Notes under the pieces: model-generated
Database searches by the model: none
Told to the model about the DNA's origin: nothing
The model's input: the letters and a program-made list of their open reading frames with translations, nothing else
Shown here: one piece after another, positions 29,093 to 37,635 of the stretch
Position numbering within the stretch: position 1 is the first letter of the stretch
How the letters are laid out: each line of letters opens with the position of its first letter
From: Polaromonas sp.
Lineage (GTDB): Bacteria; Pseudomonadota; Gammaproteobacteria; Burkholderiales; Burkholderiaceae_C
Length of the DNA stretch: 64,000 bases
Reading direction: 5' to 3'
Assembly: GCF_016185115.1 (NCBI RefSeq)
Contig: NZ_JACPOF010000021.1
Location: 392,752 to 456,751 of the forward strand
Program-made: the position numbers and the translations under genes

Positions 29093-31207
29093 ATGCCGCC
29101 CAACGCCAAAAAGGCTACACCGCCTGCTGCCAAAACCGCTCCCGCGGCGGCGGAGAAATCGCAGGCGCAACGCGCCCTTGAAAAGCTGGGCCTCAAACGC
29201 GACATTGACCTGGCCCTGCACCTGCCGCTGCGCTACGAAGACGAAACCCGCATCGTGATGCTGAAAGATGCGCGCGACGGCGACCTGGTGCAGATCGAGG
29301 CGACCGTGACCGACAGCCAGGTCAGTTTCAGGCCGCGCCGCCAGCTGCGCGTGACGGTCGACGACGGCAGCGACACCTGCACGTTGCGTTTCATCAACTT
29401 TTACCCCTCGCACCAGAAAACCCTGAGCGTGGGCGCGCGTGTGCGGGTGCGCGGCGAGCTGCGTGGCGGTTTTGTCAGTCGTGAGATGGTGCACCCCAGC
29501 TTCAAGCTGGCGGGCGGCGAACTGCCGGGCGCGCTGACCCCTGTTTATTCAACCGTGGCGGGCCTGCCGCAGGCTTACCTGCGCAAGGCCGTCCTCAGCG
29601 GCACCAGCCGCGCCGATTTGAGTGAAACAATTCCCGGCGCTTTCCTGCAGAAAACACCGTCGCAGGCCATGCTCGGCCTGCGTGAGGCGCTGCAGTTTTT
29701 GCACAACCCCACGCCCGATGTGTCGCTGGCCACGCTGGAAGACCATACCCATCCGGCCTGGCAGCGCCTGAAGGCTGAAGAACTGCTGGCGCAGCAGCTG
29801 TCTCAGTTGCAGGCCAAACGTATTCGCGCCGCCATGCGGGCACCGGCGCTGAATGGCCCCGCCATGCGCGGCCCGCAGTGCACGCTCTACGAGCAGCTGC
29901 TGGAGCGCCTGCCCTTTCGCCTGACAGCCGCGCAGCAGCGTGTGAGCGATGAGATCGAGCAGGACCTGAAAAAGAACGTGCCCATGCACCGGCTGTTGCA
30001 GGGCGATGTCGGCTCTGGCAAGACGGTGGTCGCCGCGCTGGCTGCCATGCGCTGCATCGATGCCGGCTGGCAGTGCGCGCTGATGGCGCCGACCGAAATC
30101 CTGGCCGAGCAGCATTTCCGCAAGCTGGTGGCCTGGCTGGAGCCGCTGGGCATCAAAACCGCCTGGCTGACCGGCAGCCAGAAGGCCAAAGAGCGCCGCG
30201 AATCACTGGCTGCGATTGCCAGCGGCGAAGCCATGCTGGTGGTGGGCACCCACGCCGTGATCCAGGACAAGGTGGTGTTCAAGAACCTGGCGCTGGCCAT
30301 CATCGATGAGCAGCACCGCTTTGGCGTGGCGCAGCGGCTGGCTTTGCGCAGCAAGATGACTGTCGGAGGTGAAGAACCCCACCTTTTGATGATGACGGCG
30401 ACGCCGATTCCAAGAACGCTGGCCATGAGTTATTACGCCGACCTGGACGTTTCGACGATTGACGAACTCCCGCCCGGCCGCACCCCCATCGTCACCAAGG
30501 TGGTCAGCGATGCGCGGCGCGACGAAGTCATTGAGCGCATTCGCCATCAGCTTGCAGAGGGCCGGCAGGTGTACTGGGTCTGCCCGCTGATTGAAGAAAG
30601 CGAATCCATAGACCTCGTCAACGCGACTGAAACGCATGACTCACTAAGCAAGGCCCTGCCCGGCGTGCTGGTCGGCCTGCTGCATTCGCGCATGAGCGTG
30701 GCCGAGAAAAAAGCCGTGATGGGGCTGTTCACCGACGGTCTGATGGGCGTGCTGGTCAGCACCACGGTCATCGAGGTCGGCGTGGATGTGCCCAACGCCT
30801 CGCTCATGGTGGTCGAGCACGCCGAGCGTTTCGGCCTGAGCCAGCTGCATCAGCTGCGTGGCCGGGTCGGGCGCGGCGCGGCGGCCTCAGCCTGCGTGCT
30901 GCTTTACTCAACCGGCGACGCGCCCCGGCTGGGCGAGATGGCCCGCTCACGCCTCAAGGCCATGGCCGAAACCAACGATGGTTTCGAGATCGCCCGACGC
31001 GATCTTGAGATACGCGGCCCGGGCGAGTTTCTGGGCGCCCGGCAGTCGGGTGCGCCGCTGCTGCGTTTTGCCGATTTGGCGGTGGACGGCGACTGGCTCG
31101 CCTGGGCCCGGGAACTGGCCCCCCGCATGCTGGACCAGCACACGGAGCTGGCGCATAGGCATATTGCCCGGTGGCTGGGGGGGAAGGCTGACTTTCTGAA
31201 AGCCTGA
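29093..31207 (+). CDS. recG: ATP-dependent DNA helicase RecG
   Basis: A 704-residue RecG, which remodels stalled replication forks and Holliday junctions. The N-terminal OB-fold wedge domain is at ~50-200. The helicase core has Walker A GDVGSGKT (304-311), the motif II box DEQH (405-408), TATPIPRTL (motif III), and motif VI HQLRGRVGRG. The first ~25 residues are an Ala/Lys-rich extension (PPNAKKATPPAAKTAPAAAE). No good ribosome-binding site precedes ATG 29093, so a later start is possible. A family-B repeat follows the stop codon. Confidence 0.96.
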   Translation: MPPNAKKATPPAAKTAPAAAEKSQAQRALEKLGLKRDIDLALHLPLRYEDETRIVMLKDARDGDLVQIEATVTDSQVSFRPRRQLRVTVDDGSDTCTLRFINFYPSHQKTLSVGARVRVRGELRGGFVSREMVHPSFKLAGGELPGALTPVYSTVAGLPQAYLRKAVLSGTSRADLSETIPGAFLQKTPSQAMLGLREALQFLHNPTPDVSLATLEDHTHPAWQRLKAEELLAQQLSQLQAKRIRAAMRAPALNGPAMRGPQCTLYEQLLERLPFRLTAAQQRVSDEIEQDLKKNVPMHRLLQGDVGSGKTVVAALAAMRCIDAGWQCALMAPTEILAEQHFRKLVAWLEPLGIKTAWLTGSQKAKERRESLAAIASGEAMLVVGTHAVIQDKVVFKNLALAIIDEQHRFGVAQRLALRSKMTVGGEEPHLLMMTATPIPRTLAMSYYADLDVSTIDELPPGRTPIVTKVVSDARRDEVIERIRHQLAEGRQVYWVCPLIEESESIDLVNATETHDSLSKALPGVLVGLLHSRMSVAEKKAVMGLFTDGLMGVLVSTTVIEVGVDVPNASLMVVEHAERFGLSQLHQLRGRVGRGAAASACVLLYSTGDAPRLGEMARSRLKAMAETNDGFEIARRDLEIRGPGEFLGARQSGAPLLRFADLAVDGDWLAWARELAPRMLDQHTELAHRHIARWLGGKADFLKA

Positions 31208-31221
31208 CTTCAGGCTGGATT

Positions 31222-31398
31222 TGCTATTTAAATCGTAGCTGGTCACGCTCGTATTTAAAAGGCTGCAGCCGATTTGATGCCTAATAACGGCCTGTTTTTG
31301 GGGTGTTTTCGGGCTGAAAATGCCGGATGAGAGGCTTCAAGCAGGCAAAAGTTAATACCCATATTAACTTTTTGTTAATTTTTAACGTGTACGTTAAA
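31222..31398 (+). repeat. Dispersed repeat family B, copy 2
   Basis: The core starts GCTATTTAAATCGTAGCTGG and continues TCACG..CGTATTTAAAAGGCTGCAG, GATTTGATGCC. A spacer follows, then the tail at 31347-31374 (AAAAGTTAATACCCATATTA, ACTTTTTG) and the palindrome TTTAACGTGTACGTTAAA (31381-31398). It lies in the 315-bp gap between convergent recG and MocR genes, where the repeat plus the family-D element account for nearly the whole gap. Confidence 0.75.
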
Positions 31399-31440
31399 TT
31401 TTTGCCGTAGGTATTAAAAACTATCCCTGCCCTGCTTGAT

Positions 31441-31512
31441 TTTGGCGAAGCAAAAGAAAGTGCCTCGCCTGCCGGGGCGAGACCCGGCTTGGTAGTGAAG
31501 GGCACCCACCCC
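31441..31512 (+). repeat. Dispersed repeat family D, copy 1
   Basis: The segment CGCCTGCCGGGGCGAG..CCCGGCTT..GTGAAGGGCA matches the right half of the hairpin at 51104-51165 between priA and oxyR (CGCCCCGGCGGGCGAG, CCCGGCTT, GTGAAGGGCA). It sits after the MocR gene's stop on the complementary strand. Non-coding. Confidence 0.55.
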
Positions 31513-31522
31513 AAACCAATAA

Positions 31523-33016
31523 CTACTTCATCGCATCCCTAAGCCGAGCAAAAACCTTCCAGAATGCCGCCTCCTGGGTCGTCGCAAAATTAATCCGCAT
31601 GAGCGTGCCGGGCGTCCGCTGCGCATGAAACAGCGAGCCCGGCGCAATCAGGTAACCCTCATCGAGCATGCGCTGCGCCAGCGCGTCGGTGTCCACCCCC
31701 GTATCCACCCAGCCAAAGAGGCCCGCCGGTTCGGATTCGAAGCTGCAGCCGTGTGCCAGCGCGAGCTTGACGCTGCGTGCGCGCGCCTGCGCCAGCCTTG
31801 TGCGTATGCGCTCTGAATGCCGGCGCAGCTGGCCCTGCTCCATACACCAGGCGAGGGCTTTCTCCAGCAGGGCGGGTGTTGTCAGGGTGGCGAGCAGTTT
31901 GGTGTCGAGCAGGCGCTCGACCAGGTCTGCCGGTGCAGCCATGAAACCCACGCGCCAGCCCGGCGCAAGAATCTTGGCGAAGCCGCTGACGTAAATCGTG
32001 CGCTGCAGGCCGTCGAGCGAACACAGCCGCGTGGCGTGTTCGGGCGCGAGGTGGCTGTAGGTGTCATCTTCAACGATGTGGAAGTTGTGCGCGTTGGCCA
32101 GTTGCAGCAGGCGGTGTGCACTGCCGGGCGAGAGGCAGCGGCCGGTGGGGTTGTGGAACACGCTGACGCTGACAAACAGCTTGGGCTGGTGCGCTTCGCA
32201 GTATTTCGCCATCACCTCCAGGTCAGGGCCGTCGTCGCGGCGTGGCACCGGCAGTATGCGCATGCCCATCGCGTCAAGCCGGGCAAACTCCACCGCCCAT
32301 CCGGGTTCTTCAACCATCACGCAGTCGCCGGCGCGCAGCAGGGTGCGGCTGACGATGTCGAGCGCGTGTGTGGCGCCGACGGTGGTGATGATCTGTTCGG
32401 GCACGGCGTGCACATTCAGGCCCGCCAGCTTTTGCGACAGCGCGCGGCGCAGGCTGATATCGCCCTTGGGCTCGCCGTATTGCAGCGATGAGGAGCGCAG
32501 GGCCTGCGTGCTGGTGAATTTGCGTACGGCGGCAGGCATGAAGGCGTTGTCCAGCCACTCGGACGGGAACACGCCCATGCCGGGCTGCGGCTTTTTGCTG
32601 ACGGTGTGGAACATGCCGCGTATCAATGCGGTCGCATCCACAGGCGCATGCCGCGACGCCATCCACACGGCGGTGTTCCATGAGCCTGACGCATCCCCGG
32701 CTTGCGCATTCACGCCCACCAGCGGGCTGGCAATGTTTTTGGTGGCTGAATTGGCAATGTCTATATCGGCCGTGCTGCCCGGCACATGGATGGCCGTGTC
32801 GCGCACAAAAAAGCCGCTGTTTTTACGCGCCACCACCAGCCCCTGCGCCTGCAGCTGGTCATAGGCCGCCACCACGGTCGACACACTTACGCCCTGCTGC
32901 TGCGCGCACAGCCGCACCGAGGGCAGGCGCGCGCCCGGCGCCATCAGGCGGTTGCGTATGCGCTCTGCAAAGCGGCCGTAGAGCTGCTCGGTCAACGACT
33001 GTGAGGTGGTTTTCAT
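31523..33016 (-). CDS. MocR/GntR-type regulator with aminotransferase domain
   Basis: About 497 residues. An N-terminal GntR winged helix (LYGRFAERIRNRLMAPGARLPSVR, SVSTVVAAYDQLQAQGL) is joined by a linker to a fold-type I PLP domain with the PLP lysine in VSGFAKILAPGWRVGF. MocR proteins sense PLP-bound metabolites and usually control the adjacent divergent gene, here a LysE-type exporter. The start is placed at ATG 33016; ATG 33022 and a frame reaching 33097 are alternatives. Candidate operator half-sites lie just upstream. Confidence 0.9.
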   Translation of the reverse strand: MKTTSQSLTEQLYGRFAERIRNRLMAPGARLPSVRLCAQQQGVSVSTVVAAYDQLQAQGLVVARKNSGFFVRDTAIHVPGSTADIDIANSATKNIASPLVGVNAQAGDASGSWNTAVWMASRHAPVDATALIRGMFHTVSKKPQPGMGVFPSEWLDNAFMPAAVRKFTSTQALRSSSLQYGEPKGDISLRRALSQKLAGLNVHAVPEQIITTVGATHALDIVSRTLLRAGDCVMVEEPGWAVEFARLDAMGMRILPVPRRDDGPDLEVMAKYCEAHQPKLFVSVSVFHNPTGRCLSPGSAHRLLQLANAHNFHIVEDDTYSHLAPEHATRLCSLDGLQRTIYVSGFAKILAPGWRVGFMAAPADLVERLLDTKLLATLTTPALLEKALAWCMEQGQLRRHSERIRTRLAQARARSVKLALAHGCSFESEPAGLFGWVDTGVDTDALAQRMLDEGYLIAPGSLFHAQRTPGTLMRINFATTQEAAFWKVFARLRDAMK

Positions 33017-33070
33017 CAACATGGCAGGATCACTTTCTGCACGGCTTGCCGGGTGTGCTGGTTTTACGAC

Positions 33071-33132
33071 CAGTACAGTTTGCCAATTTGTAGCCAAAAC
33101 TGTATTGATCGTGTACTGCTTTCAACTATAAA
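33071..33132. promoter_or_regulatory. Divergent promoter/operator for the MocR-LysE pair
   Basis: CAGTACAGTTT (33071-33081) and AAAACTGTATTG (33096-33107) form an inverted repeat, and a third partial site, GTGTACTG, lies at 33111-33118. A possible -35 TTGATC (33105-33110) and -10 TATAAA (33127-33132), 16 bp apart, point towards the LysE gene and overlap the second and third half-sites, so a bound regulator could block or activate it. Confidence 0.55.
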
Positions 33133-33141
33133 GTGAGATGC

Positions 33142-33753
33142 ATGAACTGGCAAGAATTCACCGCCCTGCTGGTGCTGGCCACGGCGATGAGCTTCACGCC
33201 CGGGCCCAACACCACGCTCTCGACCGCGATTGCGGCCAACCACGGTCTCAGGCGGGCCCTGCCTTTTGCATTTTCAGTCGCCGCTGGCTGGGGCGTGCTG
33301 CTGACGCTGTGCGCGTGGGGACTGGGCGCGCTGGTGCTGGCGGTGCCGCTTCTGAGCATGGCCATCAAGGCCGTCGGTGTTGCTTACCTTTTATGGCTGG
33401 CTTTGAAGATCGCACGATCCAGCACGCTGAGCGAAGCCGATGCAAAACGCATGACCATAGGTTTCTGGCAGGGCGCTGCGCTGCAGTTCGTCAACATCAA
33501 GGCCTGGATGCTGGCGCTCGCCATTGTCAGCGGCTGGATAGCCGGACACGCCGACTGGGGCCAGCGCCTGCTCATCGTGTTGCCCATCATGATGTTCTAC
33601 GCCCTCAGCAGCAATGTGACGTACGCGCTGGCAGGCTCGCTGCTGCGCCACTGGCTGGCGGGCCCTGCAGGCACGGGCCGCAGGTTGCGTGTCTTCAACC
33701 GCATCATGGCGGCAGTGCTGGTTGCAACCGCGCTGTGGATGCTGGCACTATGA
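33142..33753 (+). CDS. LysE family amino acid exporter
   Basis: A 203-residue inner-membrane translocator with about six helices and the LysE/RhtB start WQEFTALLVLATAMSFTPGPNTTLS, including the conserved TPGPN. The start is taken at ATG 33142 (AAGTGAG upstream) rather than GTG 33133. It is divergent from the MocR regulator that probably controls it. The exported amino acid or analogue is unknown. Confidence 0.9.
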   Translation: MNWQEFTALLVLATAMSFTPGPNTTLSTAIAANHGLRRALPFAFSVAAGWGVLLTLCAWGLGALVLAVPLLSMAIKAVGVAYLLWLALKIARSSTLSEADAKRMTIGFWQGAALQFVNIKAWMLALAIVSGWIAGHADWGQRLLIVLPIMMFYALSSNVTYALAGSLLRHWLAGPAGTGRRLRVFNRIMAAVLVATALWMLAL

Positions 33754-33908
33754 AGATCACACGCGACCGGCGCCAGAGCAAGCGCAAGCTGCCTGTCGGC
33801 CTGATGGACATGGCGGCCACGCCGCGGCGCCTGGTCACTGCAAAAAGCTGCGCCCTGGCAAAGATGCGAAACTCTTTTATTGCCCGCTGACAACACATCA
33901 AAAAAACC

Positions 33909-35099
33909 ATGGAAAAGACAAACATGAAATGGACACAGGCCGCACGCGCGGAAAAGATGAACCCCTCCTTCATCCGCGAAATCCTGAAGGTCACCGAGAA
34001 GCCCGGCATCATCAGTTTTGCCGGTGGCCTGCCTTCGCCCAAAACATTCCCGGTTGATGCGTTTGCAAAGGCCTGCGCCACCGTGCTGTCCACCGACGGC
34101 CAGGGCGCGCTGCAATATGCCGCCAGCGAAGGGTATGCGCCGCTGCGCGAATGGGTCGCCGCCTCGCTGCCCTGGGACATCGACCCGGCACAGGTGCTGA
34201 TCACCACCGGCAGCCAGCAGGCGCTGGATTTGATCGCCAAGATCCTGATCGACAAGGGCTCGCGTGTGCTGGTCGAGACACCGACCTACCTGGGCGCGCT
34301 GCAGGCCTTCACGCCCATGGAACCCGAGTTCGTGAGCGTGGCCGGCCATGCCGACGGCATTGACGTGGACGACCTGGCCGCCAAGGCGCCCGGCGCACGC
34401 TTCATGTATGTGCTGCCCAACTTCCAGAACCCGACCGGCAACTCCATCAACGAAGCCGGCCGTGTGGCGCTCAGTGCCGCCGCCGCCAAAGCCGGCCTGC
34501 CGCTGATTGAAGACAACCCTTATGGCGACCTGTGGTTCGACGCCCCGCCGCCGCTGCCACTGACAGCGCGCAACCCTGAGGGCTGCATCTACATGGGCAG
34601 CTTCAGCAAGACGCTGGCGCCCGGCCTGCGCCTGGGTTTTATGGTCGCGCCCAAAGAGCTGTACCCCAAGCTGCTGCAGGCCAAGCAGGCAGCCGATCTG
34701 CACACACCGAGCTTTAACCAGCGCATGGTGGTTGAGGTGCTCAAGGGCGGCTTTCTGGACCGCCACGTGCCGACGATTCGTGCGCTCTACAAATCGCAGC
34801 GCGACGCCATGCTGGCCGCGCTCGATAAAAACCTGGCCGGCACCGGCGTGACCTGGAACAAGCCCGCGGGCGGCATGTTCCTGTGGCTCAAGCTGCCCAA
34901 GGGCATGGATGCGGTCAAGCTGCTGCCGCTGGCGGTGGAGCGCAATGTGGCCTATGTACCCGGCGCGCCGTTCTACAGCGGCGAGGCCGAGCACGGCAAC
35001 CTGCGCCTGTCGTTTGTGACGGCATCAGTCGAGCAGATCAACACCGGCATTGCCGCGCTGGCCGAGGTCTTCAAGACCAACCTGCCCAAATCATCATGA
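33909..35099 (+). CDS. PLP-dependent aminotransferase, 2-aminoadipate/MocR-like class I
   Basis: A 396-residue fold-type I aminotransferase. It starts with the subgroup signature PSFIREILKVTEKPGIISFAGG (read over residues ~18-39), with NFQNPTGNS, PLIEDNPYGDLWF and the PLP lysine in MGSFSKTLAPGLRLGF. This branch includes 2-aminoadipate and aromatic/branched amino acid aminotransferases. ATG 33924 with GGAAAAG upstream is an equally good start. The stop overlaps the GST start (ATGA), so the two are coupled. Confidence 0.9.
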   Translation: MEKTNMKWTQAARAEKMNPSFIREILKVTEKPGIISFAGGLPSPKTFPVDAFAKACATVLSTDGQGALQYAASEGYAPLREWVAASLPWDIDPAQVLITTGSQQALDLIAKILIDKGSRVLVETPTYLGALQAFTPMEPEFVSVAGHADGIDVDDLAAKAPGARFMYVLPNFQNPTGNSINEAGRVALSAAAAKAGLPLIEDNPYGDLWFDAPPPLPLTARNPEGCIYMGSFSKTLAPGLRLGFMVAPKELYPKLLQAKQAADLHTPSFNQRMVVEVLKGGFLDRHVPTIRALYKSQRDAMLAALDKNLAGTGVTWNKPAGGMFLWLKLPKGMDAVKLLPLAVERNVAYVPGAPFYSGEAEHGNLRLSFVTASVEQINTGIAALAEVFKTNLPKSS

Positions 35100-35722
35100 G
35101 CACATTGCACATCTGGGGCCGCATGAGCTCCATCAACGTGCGCAAGGTGGTGTGGGCCGCGCAGGAGCTGGGGCTGGAATTCCAGCGCACCGAAGCGGGC
35201 GGCAGGTTTGGCGTGGTCAAGACGCCTGAATATATGGGCCTGAACCCGAACTCGCTGGTGCCGGTGATTGAAGACGGCAGCTATGTGCTGTGGGAGTCGA
35301 ACGTGGTGGTGCGCTATCTGTGCGCCAAACATTCACTGGGCACGCTTTACCCCGAAGAGTTGCAACTGCGCTTTGATGCAGAGCGCTGGATGGACTGGCA
35401 GCAGACCACCTTCAGCCCCGCCGGGCGGGATGCTTTCTGGCAACTGATTCGCACGGCACCCGAAGCGCGCGACCATGCGCTGATCGAAAAATCAATCGCA
35501 GCCGTCGAGCCGCTTTTGCAAATGCTTGAAGCCCATCTGGCGGGACGCAGCTACATGACGGGCGGGCAGTTCACCATGGCCGACATTCCGGTGGCCTGCG
35601 AGATACACCGCTGGTTTGGCCTGCCGCAGCCGCGCAAGGCCTGGCCCAACATCGAGCGCTGGTACGACAGCATCTGGAACCGGCAGACCACCAAGGGCGT
35701 ACTGGACCAGCCCCTTTCATAA
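35096..35722 (+). CDS. Glutathione S-transferase family protein
   Basis: A 208-residue GST. The N-terminal thioredoxin fold has the catalytic Ser/Asn region WGRMSSINVRKVVWAAQELGLEF, the cis-Pro motif NSLVPVIEDG and WESNVVVRYL; the all-helical C-terminal domain has MTGGQFTMADIPVACEIHRWF. It overlaps the aminotransferase by 4 bp and is 11 bp before phzF, forming a three-gene operon. Likely cytoplasmic glutathione-dependent detoxification; substrate unknown. Confidence 0.9.
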   Translation: MSTLHIWGRMSSINVRKVVWAAQELGLEFQRTEAGGRFGVVKTPEYMGLNPNSLVPVIEDGSYVLWESNVVVRYLCAKHSLGTLYPEELQLRFDAERWMDWQQTTFSPAGRDAFWQLIRTAPEARDHALIEKSIAAVEPLLQMLEAHLAGRSYMTGGQFTMADIPVACEIHRWFGLPQPRKAWPNIERWYDSIWNRQTTKGVLDQPLS

Positions 35723-35733
35723 CAAAGCAAACC

Positions 35734-36741
35734 ATGCAAACCCGCCCCTTCAAGCAGATCGACGTCTTCACAGCCACCCCCTACTTCGGCAACCCGCTGG
35801 CGGTGGTGCTGGACGCGGCCGGGCTGGATGACGCGGCGATGCGGCGTTTTGCGAACTGGACCAACCTGTCGGAAACAACTTTCCTGTTGCCGCCCAGGGA
35901 TGCGTCGGCTGACTACGCGGTACGCATCTTCACGCCGGGCGGCGAGCTGCCTTTTGCCGGCCACCCGACGCTGGGCAGCTGCCATGCATGGCTGCAGGCA
36001 GGCGGCAAGGCCAAACGAAAAGACGTGATCGTGCAGGAGTGCCAGGTCGGGCTGGTGCAGATACGGCAAGAAAAAGCGGGCCAGCGCCTGGCCTTTGCTG
36101 CGCCCCCGCTCAAGCGCTCAGCGCCCAGCCCGGTGCTGCTCGCACAGGTTGCGGCGGCACTTGGCCTGAAGGCCGCGCAGATCACAGCTGCGCAAACGCT
36201 GGACAACGGCCCGGTCTGGATGGGCCTGCTGCTGGACAGCCCGGAGACCGTGCTGCAACTGGCGCCCAACAACCTTGAACTCGGCAAGCTCAATGTGAAG
36301 ATAGGTGTGGCGGGCCTTTATGAAAAGGCAGAAACCACACCGCTGATAGGTCGTGCCAACCGGGAAGCAAGAGCGTTTGCCCCCACGCTCCGCACTGGCG
36401 TGTCGTCGCTGCCCCCCGCGGGGGCTGAACTTGCTCGGGGCGGCCCGTCGCGGCGTTCGGCCGCTTCGATGGTCGCCAGCACTGAGGCCGGTAACCCTGA
36501 CATAGAGGTACGCGCCTTCGCGCCCGGCATAGGCATCAACGAAGACCCGGTGACCGGCAGCTTCAATGCCGGATTGGCGCAATGGCTGATGGCCGATGGT
36601 TATGCGCCTGAAAACTACGTCGCATCGCAGGGCGTGTGCCTGAACCGTGCCGGGCTGGTTTACCTTGATCGTGATGCGAATGGCCAGGTGTGGGTGGGTG
36701 GTGAATCTGTGACCTGCATCGATGGAAACGTGACGCTCTGA
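35734..36741 (+). CDS. PhzF family isomerase-like protein carrying an internal repeat-derived insert
   Basis: A 335-residue PhzF-fold protein, longer than the usual 260-300. Family landmarks are FKQIDVFTATPYFGNPLAVVL, WTNLSETTFLLPP (the conserved Glu), FTPGGELPFAGHPTLGS and a C-terminal GINEDPVTGSFNAGLAQWL. Residues ~216-247 (VSSLPPAGAELARGGPSRRS) do not belong to the family and are encoded by an inverted copy of repeat family A. The fold's second domain resumes at IEVRAFAPGIGINEDP. Reaction unknown; family members isomerise or epimerise small acids. Confidence 0.9.
   Translation: MQTRPFKQIDVFTATPYFGNPLAVVLDAAGLDDAAMRRFANWTNLSETTFLLPPRDASADYAVRIFTPGGELPFAGHPTLGSCHAWLQAGGKAKRKDVIVQECQVGLVQIRQEKAGQRLAFAAPPLKRSAPSPVLLAQVAAALGLKAAQITAAQTLDNGPVWMGLLLDSPETVLQLAPNNLELGKLNVKIGVAGLYEKAETTPLIGRANREARAFAPTLRTGVSSLPPAGAELARGGPSRRSAASMVASTEAGNPDIEVRAFAPGIGINEDPVTGSFNAGLAQWLMADGYAPENYVASQGVCLNRAGLVYLDRDANGQVWVGGESVTCIDGNVTL
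36379..36472 (-). repeat. Palindromic element family A, inverted copy inside phzF
   Basis: This segment is the reverse complement of the family-A consensus seen in priA and ubiA: GCCCCCACGCT, CACTG, CTGCCCCCC(G)CGGGGGC, TTGCT(C)GGGGCGGCCCG and the TCGGCCGCTTCGATGG end. It adds about 31 codons without a stop or frameshift and lies between the two PhzF lobes. This is the only inverted copy in the window. Confidence 0.8.
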
Positions 36742-36775
36742 CGCATCAAGGTCCCGGACGCTTTAGGATGGCGTG

Positions 36776-37489
36776 ATGAAACCCCCGGCCCCGCCCATCA
36801 CCCCGAGCTCGCGTGTCGACCACCTGGTGGTGGCTGCAGCCAGCCTGGCGCAGGGCGTGCAGTGGTGTGAAGCCACGCTGGGCATCACGCCCGGCCCCGG
36901 TGGCGAGCACCCGCTGATGGGCACACACAACCGGCTGTTCAGCATCGCGTCGGCGGATTATCCAAACGCCTATTTTGAAATCATCGCCATACAGCCGGGC
37001 GCAAGCACAACAAGACCGCCGGGCGCAAAACGCTGGTTTGATCTTGACGACGGCCTGCTGCATGCGCGTCTTTTGTCGCACGGCCCGCAGCTCATCCACT
37101 TTGTCGCCAGCACGCCGCAGGCACAGGCCGGCATCAGGTCACTGGCCCGCCTGGGCCTTGATCGCGGCGAAGTGTTGCAGGCTTCGCGCCCCACGCCTCA
37201 AGGCCTGCTGAGCTGGAAGATCAGCGTGCGCCGTGACGGCCAGCGGCTGTTTTATGGCGGCCTGCCGACGCTGATTGAATGGGGGTCGGTACACCCGTCT
37301 GCCTCCATGCCGCCATCCGGCGTCACGCTGCAATCGCTGCATGCCAGCCATGCGCGGCCTGATGCCTTGAGGGCAGCACATGAAGCCATAGGCCTTGCGA
37401 ATGTCGATGTACTTCAGGGCAGGCCCAACCTTGTTGCCGTGCTGCAGACGCCGCGTGGCCTTGTCACGCTTGAATCGGGAGGGCACTGA
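36776..37489 (+). CDS. Glyoxalase-like (VOC_3) domain protein
   Basis: A 237-residue protein beginning with a VOC-type strand, SRVDHLVVAAASLAQGVQW, and EATLGITPGPGGEHPLMGTHNRLF, the layout of the glyoxalase-like PF13468 group. The start is ATG 36776 with AGGATGG upstream. Metal-site candidates are the first His (VDHLVV) and a Glu/His in the second half (LPTLIEWGS). Substrate unknown. It follows phzF by 34 bp and could be in the same transcript. Confidence 0.8.
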   Translation: MKPPAPPITPSSRVDHLVVAAASLAQGVQWCEATLGITPGPGGEHPLMGTHNRLFSIASADYPNAYFEIIAIQPGASTTRPPGAKRWFDLDDGLLHARLLSHGPQLIHFVASTPQAQAGIRSLARLGLDRGEVLQASRPTPQGLLSWKISVRRDGQRLFYGGLPTLIEWGSVHPSASMPPSGVTLQSLHASHARPDALRAAHEAIGLANVDVLQGRPNLVAVLQTPRGLVTLESGGH

Positions 37490-37635
37490 GTGATATTTGG
37501 TTTGCACGAGTCCTTCTTTTCAACTTCCTGAGCTTTTCCCGGTCCTGCTTGCGCCTGTCGCGAAGGTGCTAACTGGCGTATGGAAGGTCACGCCGGTGAC
37601 TTTGACAAGCTGAACACCGGCCCACAATCAGACCC

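Noticed and set aside
28857..29258. An open frame upstream of recG through the inverted repeat
   Set aside because: Its residues are Arg/Cys-rich and it overlaps recG in another frame; no family resemblance.
33750..33890. A 46-codon frame (MKITRDRRQSKRKL...) overlapping the LysE stop
   Set aside because: The ATGA overlap is suggestive, but it is short, has no recognisable domain, and its basic composition is unremarkable for this GC content.
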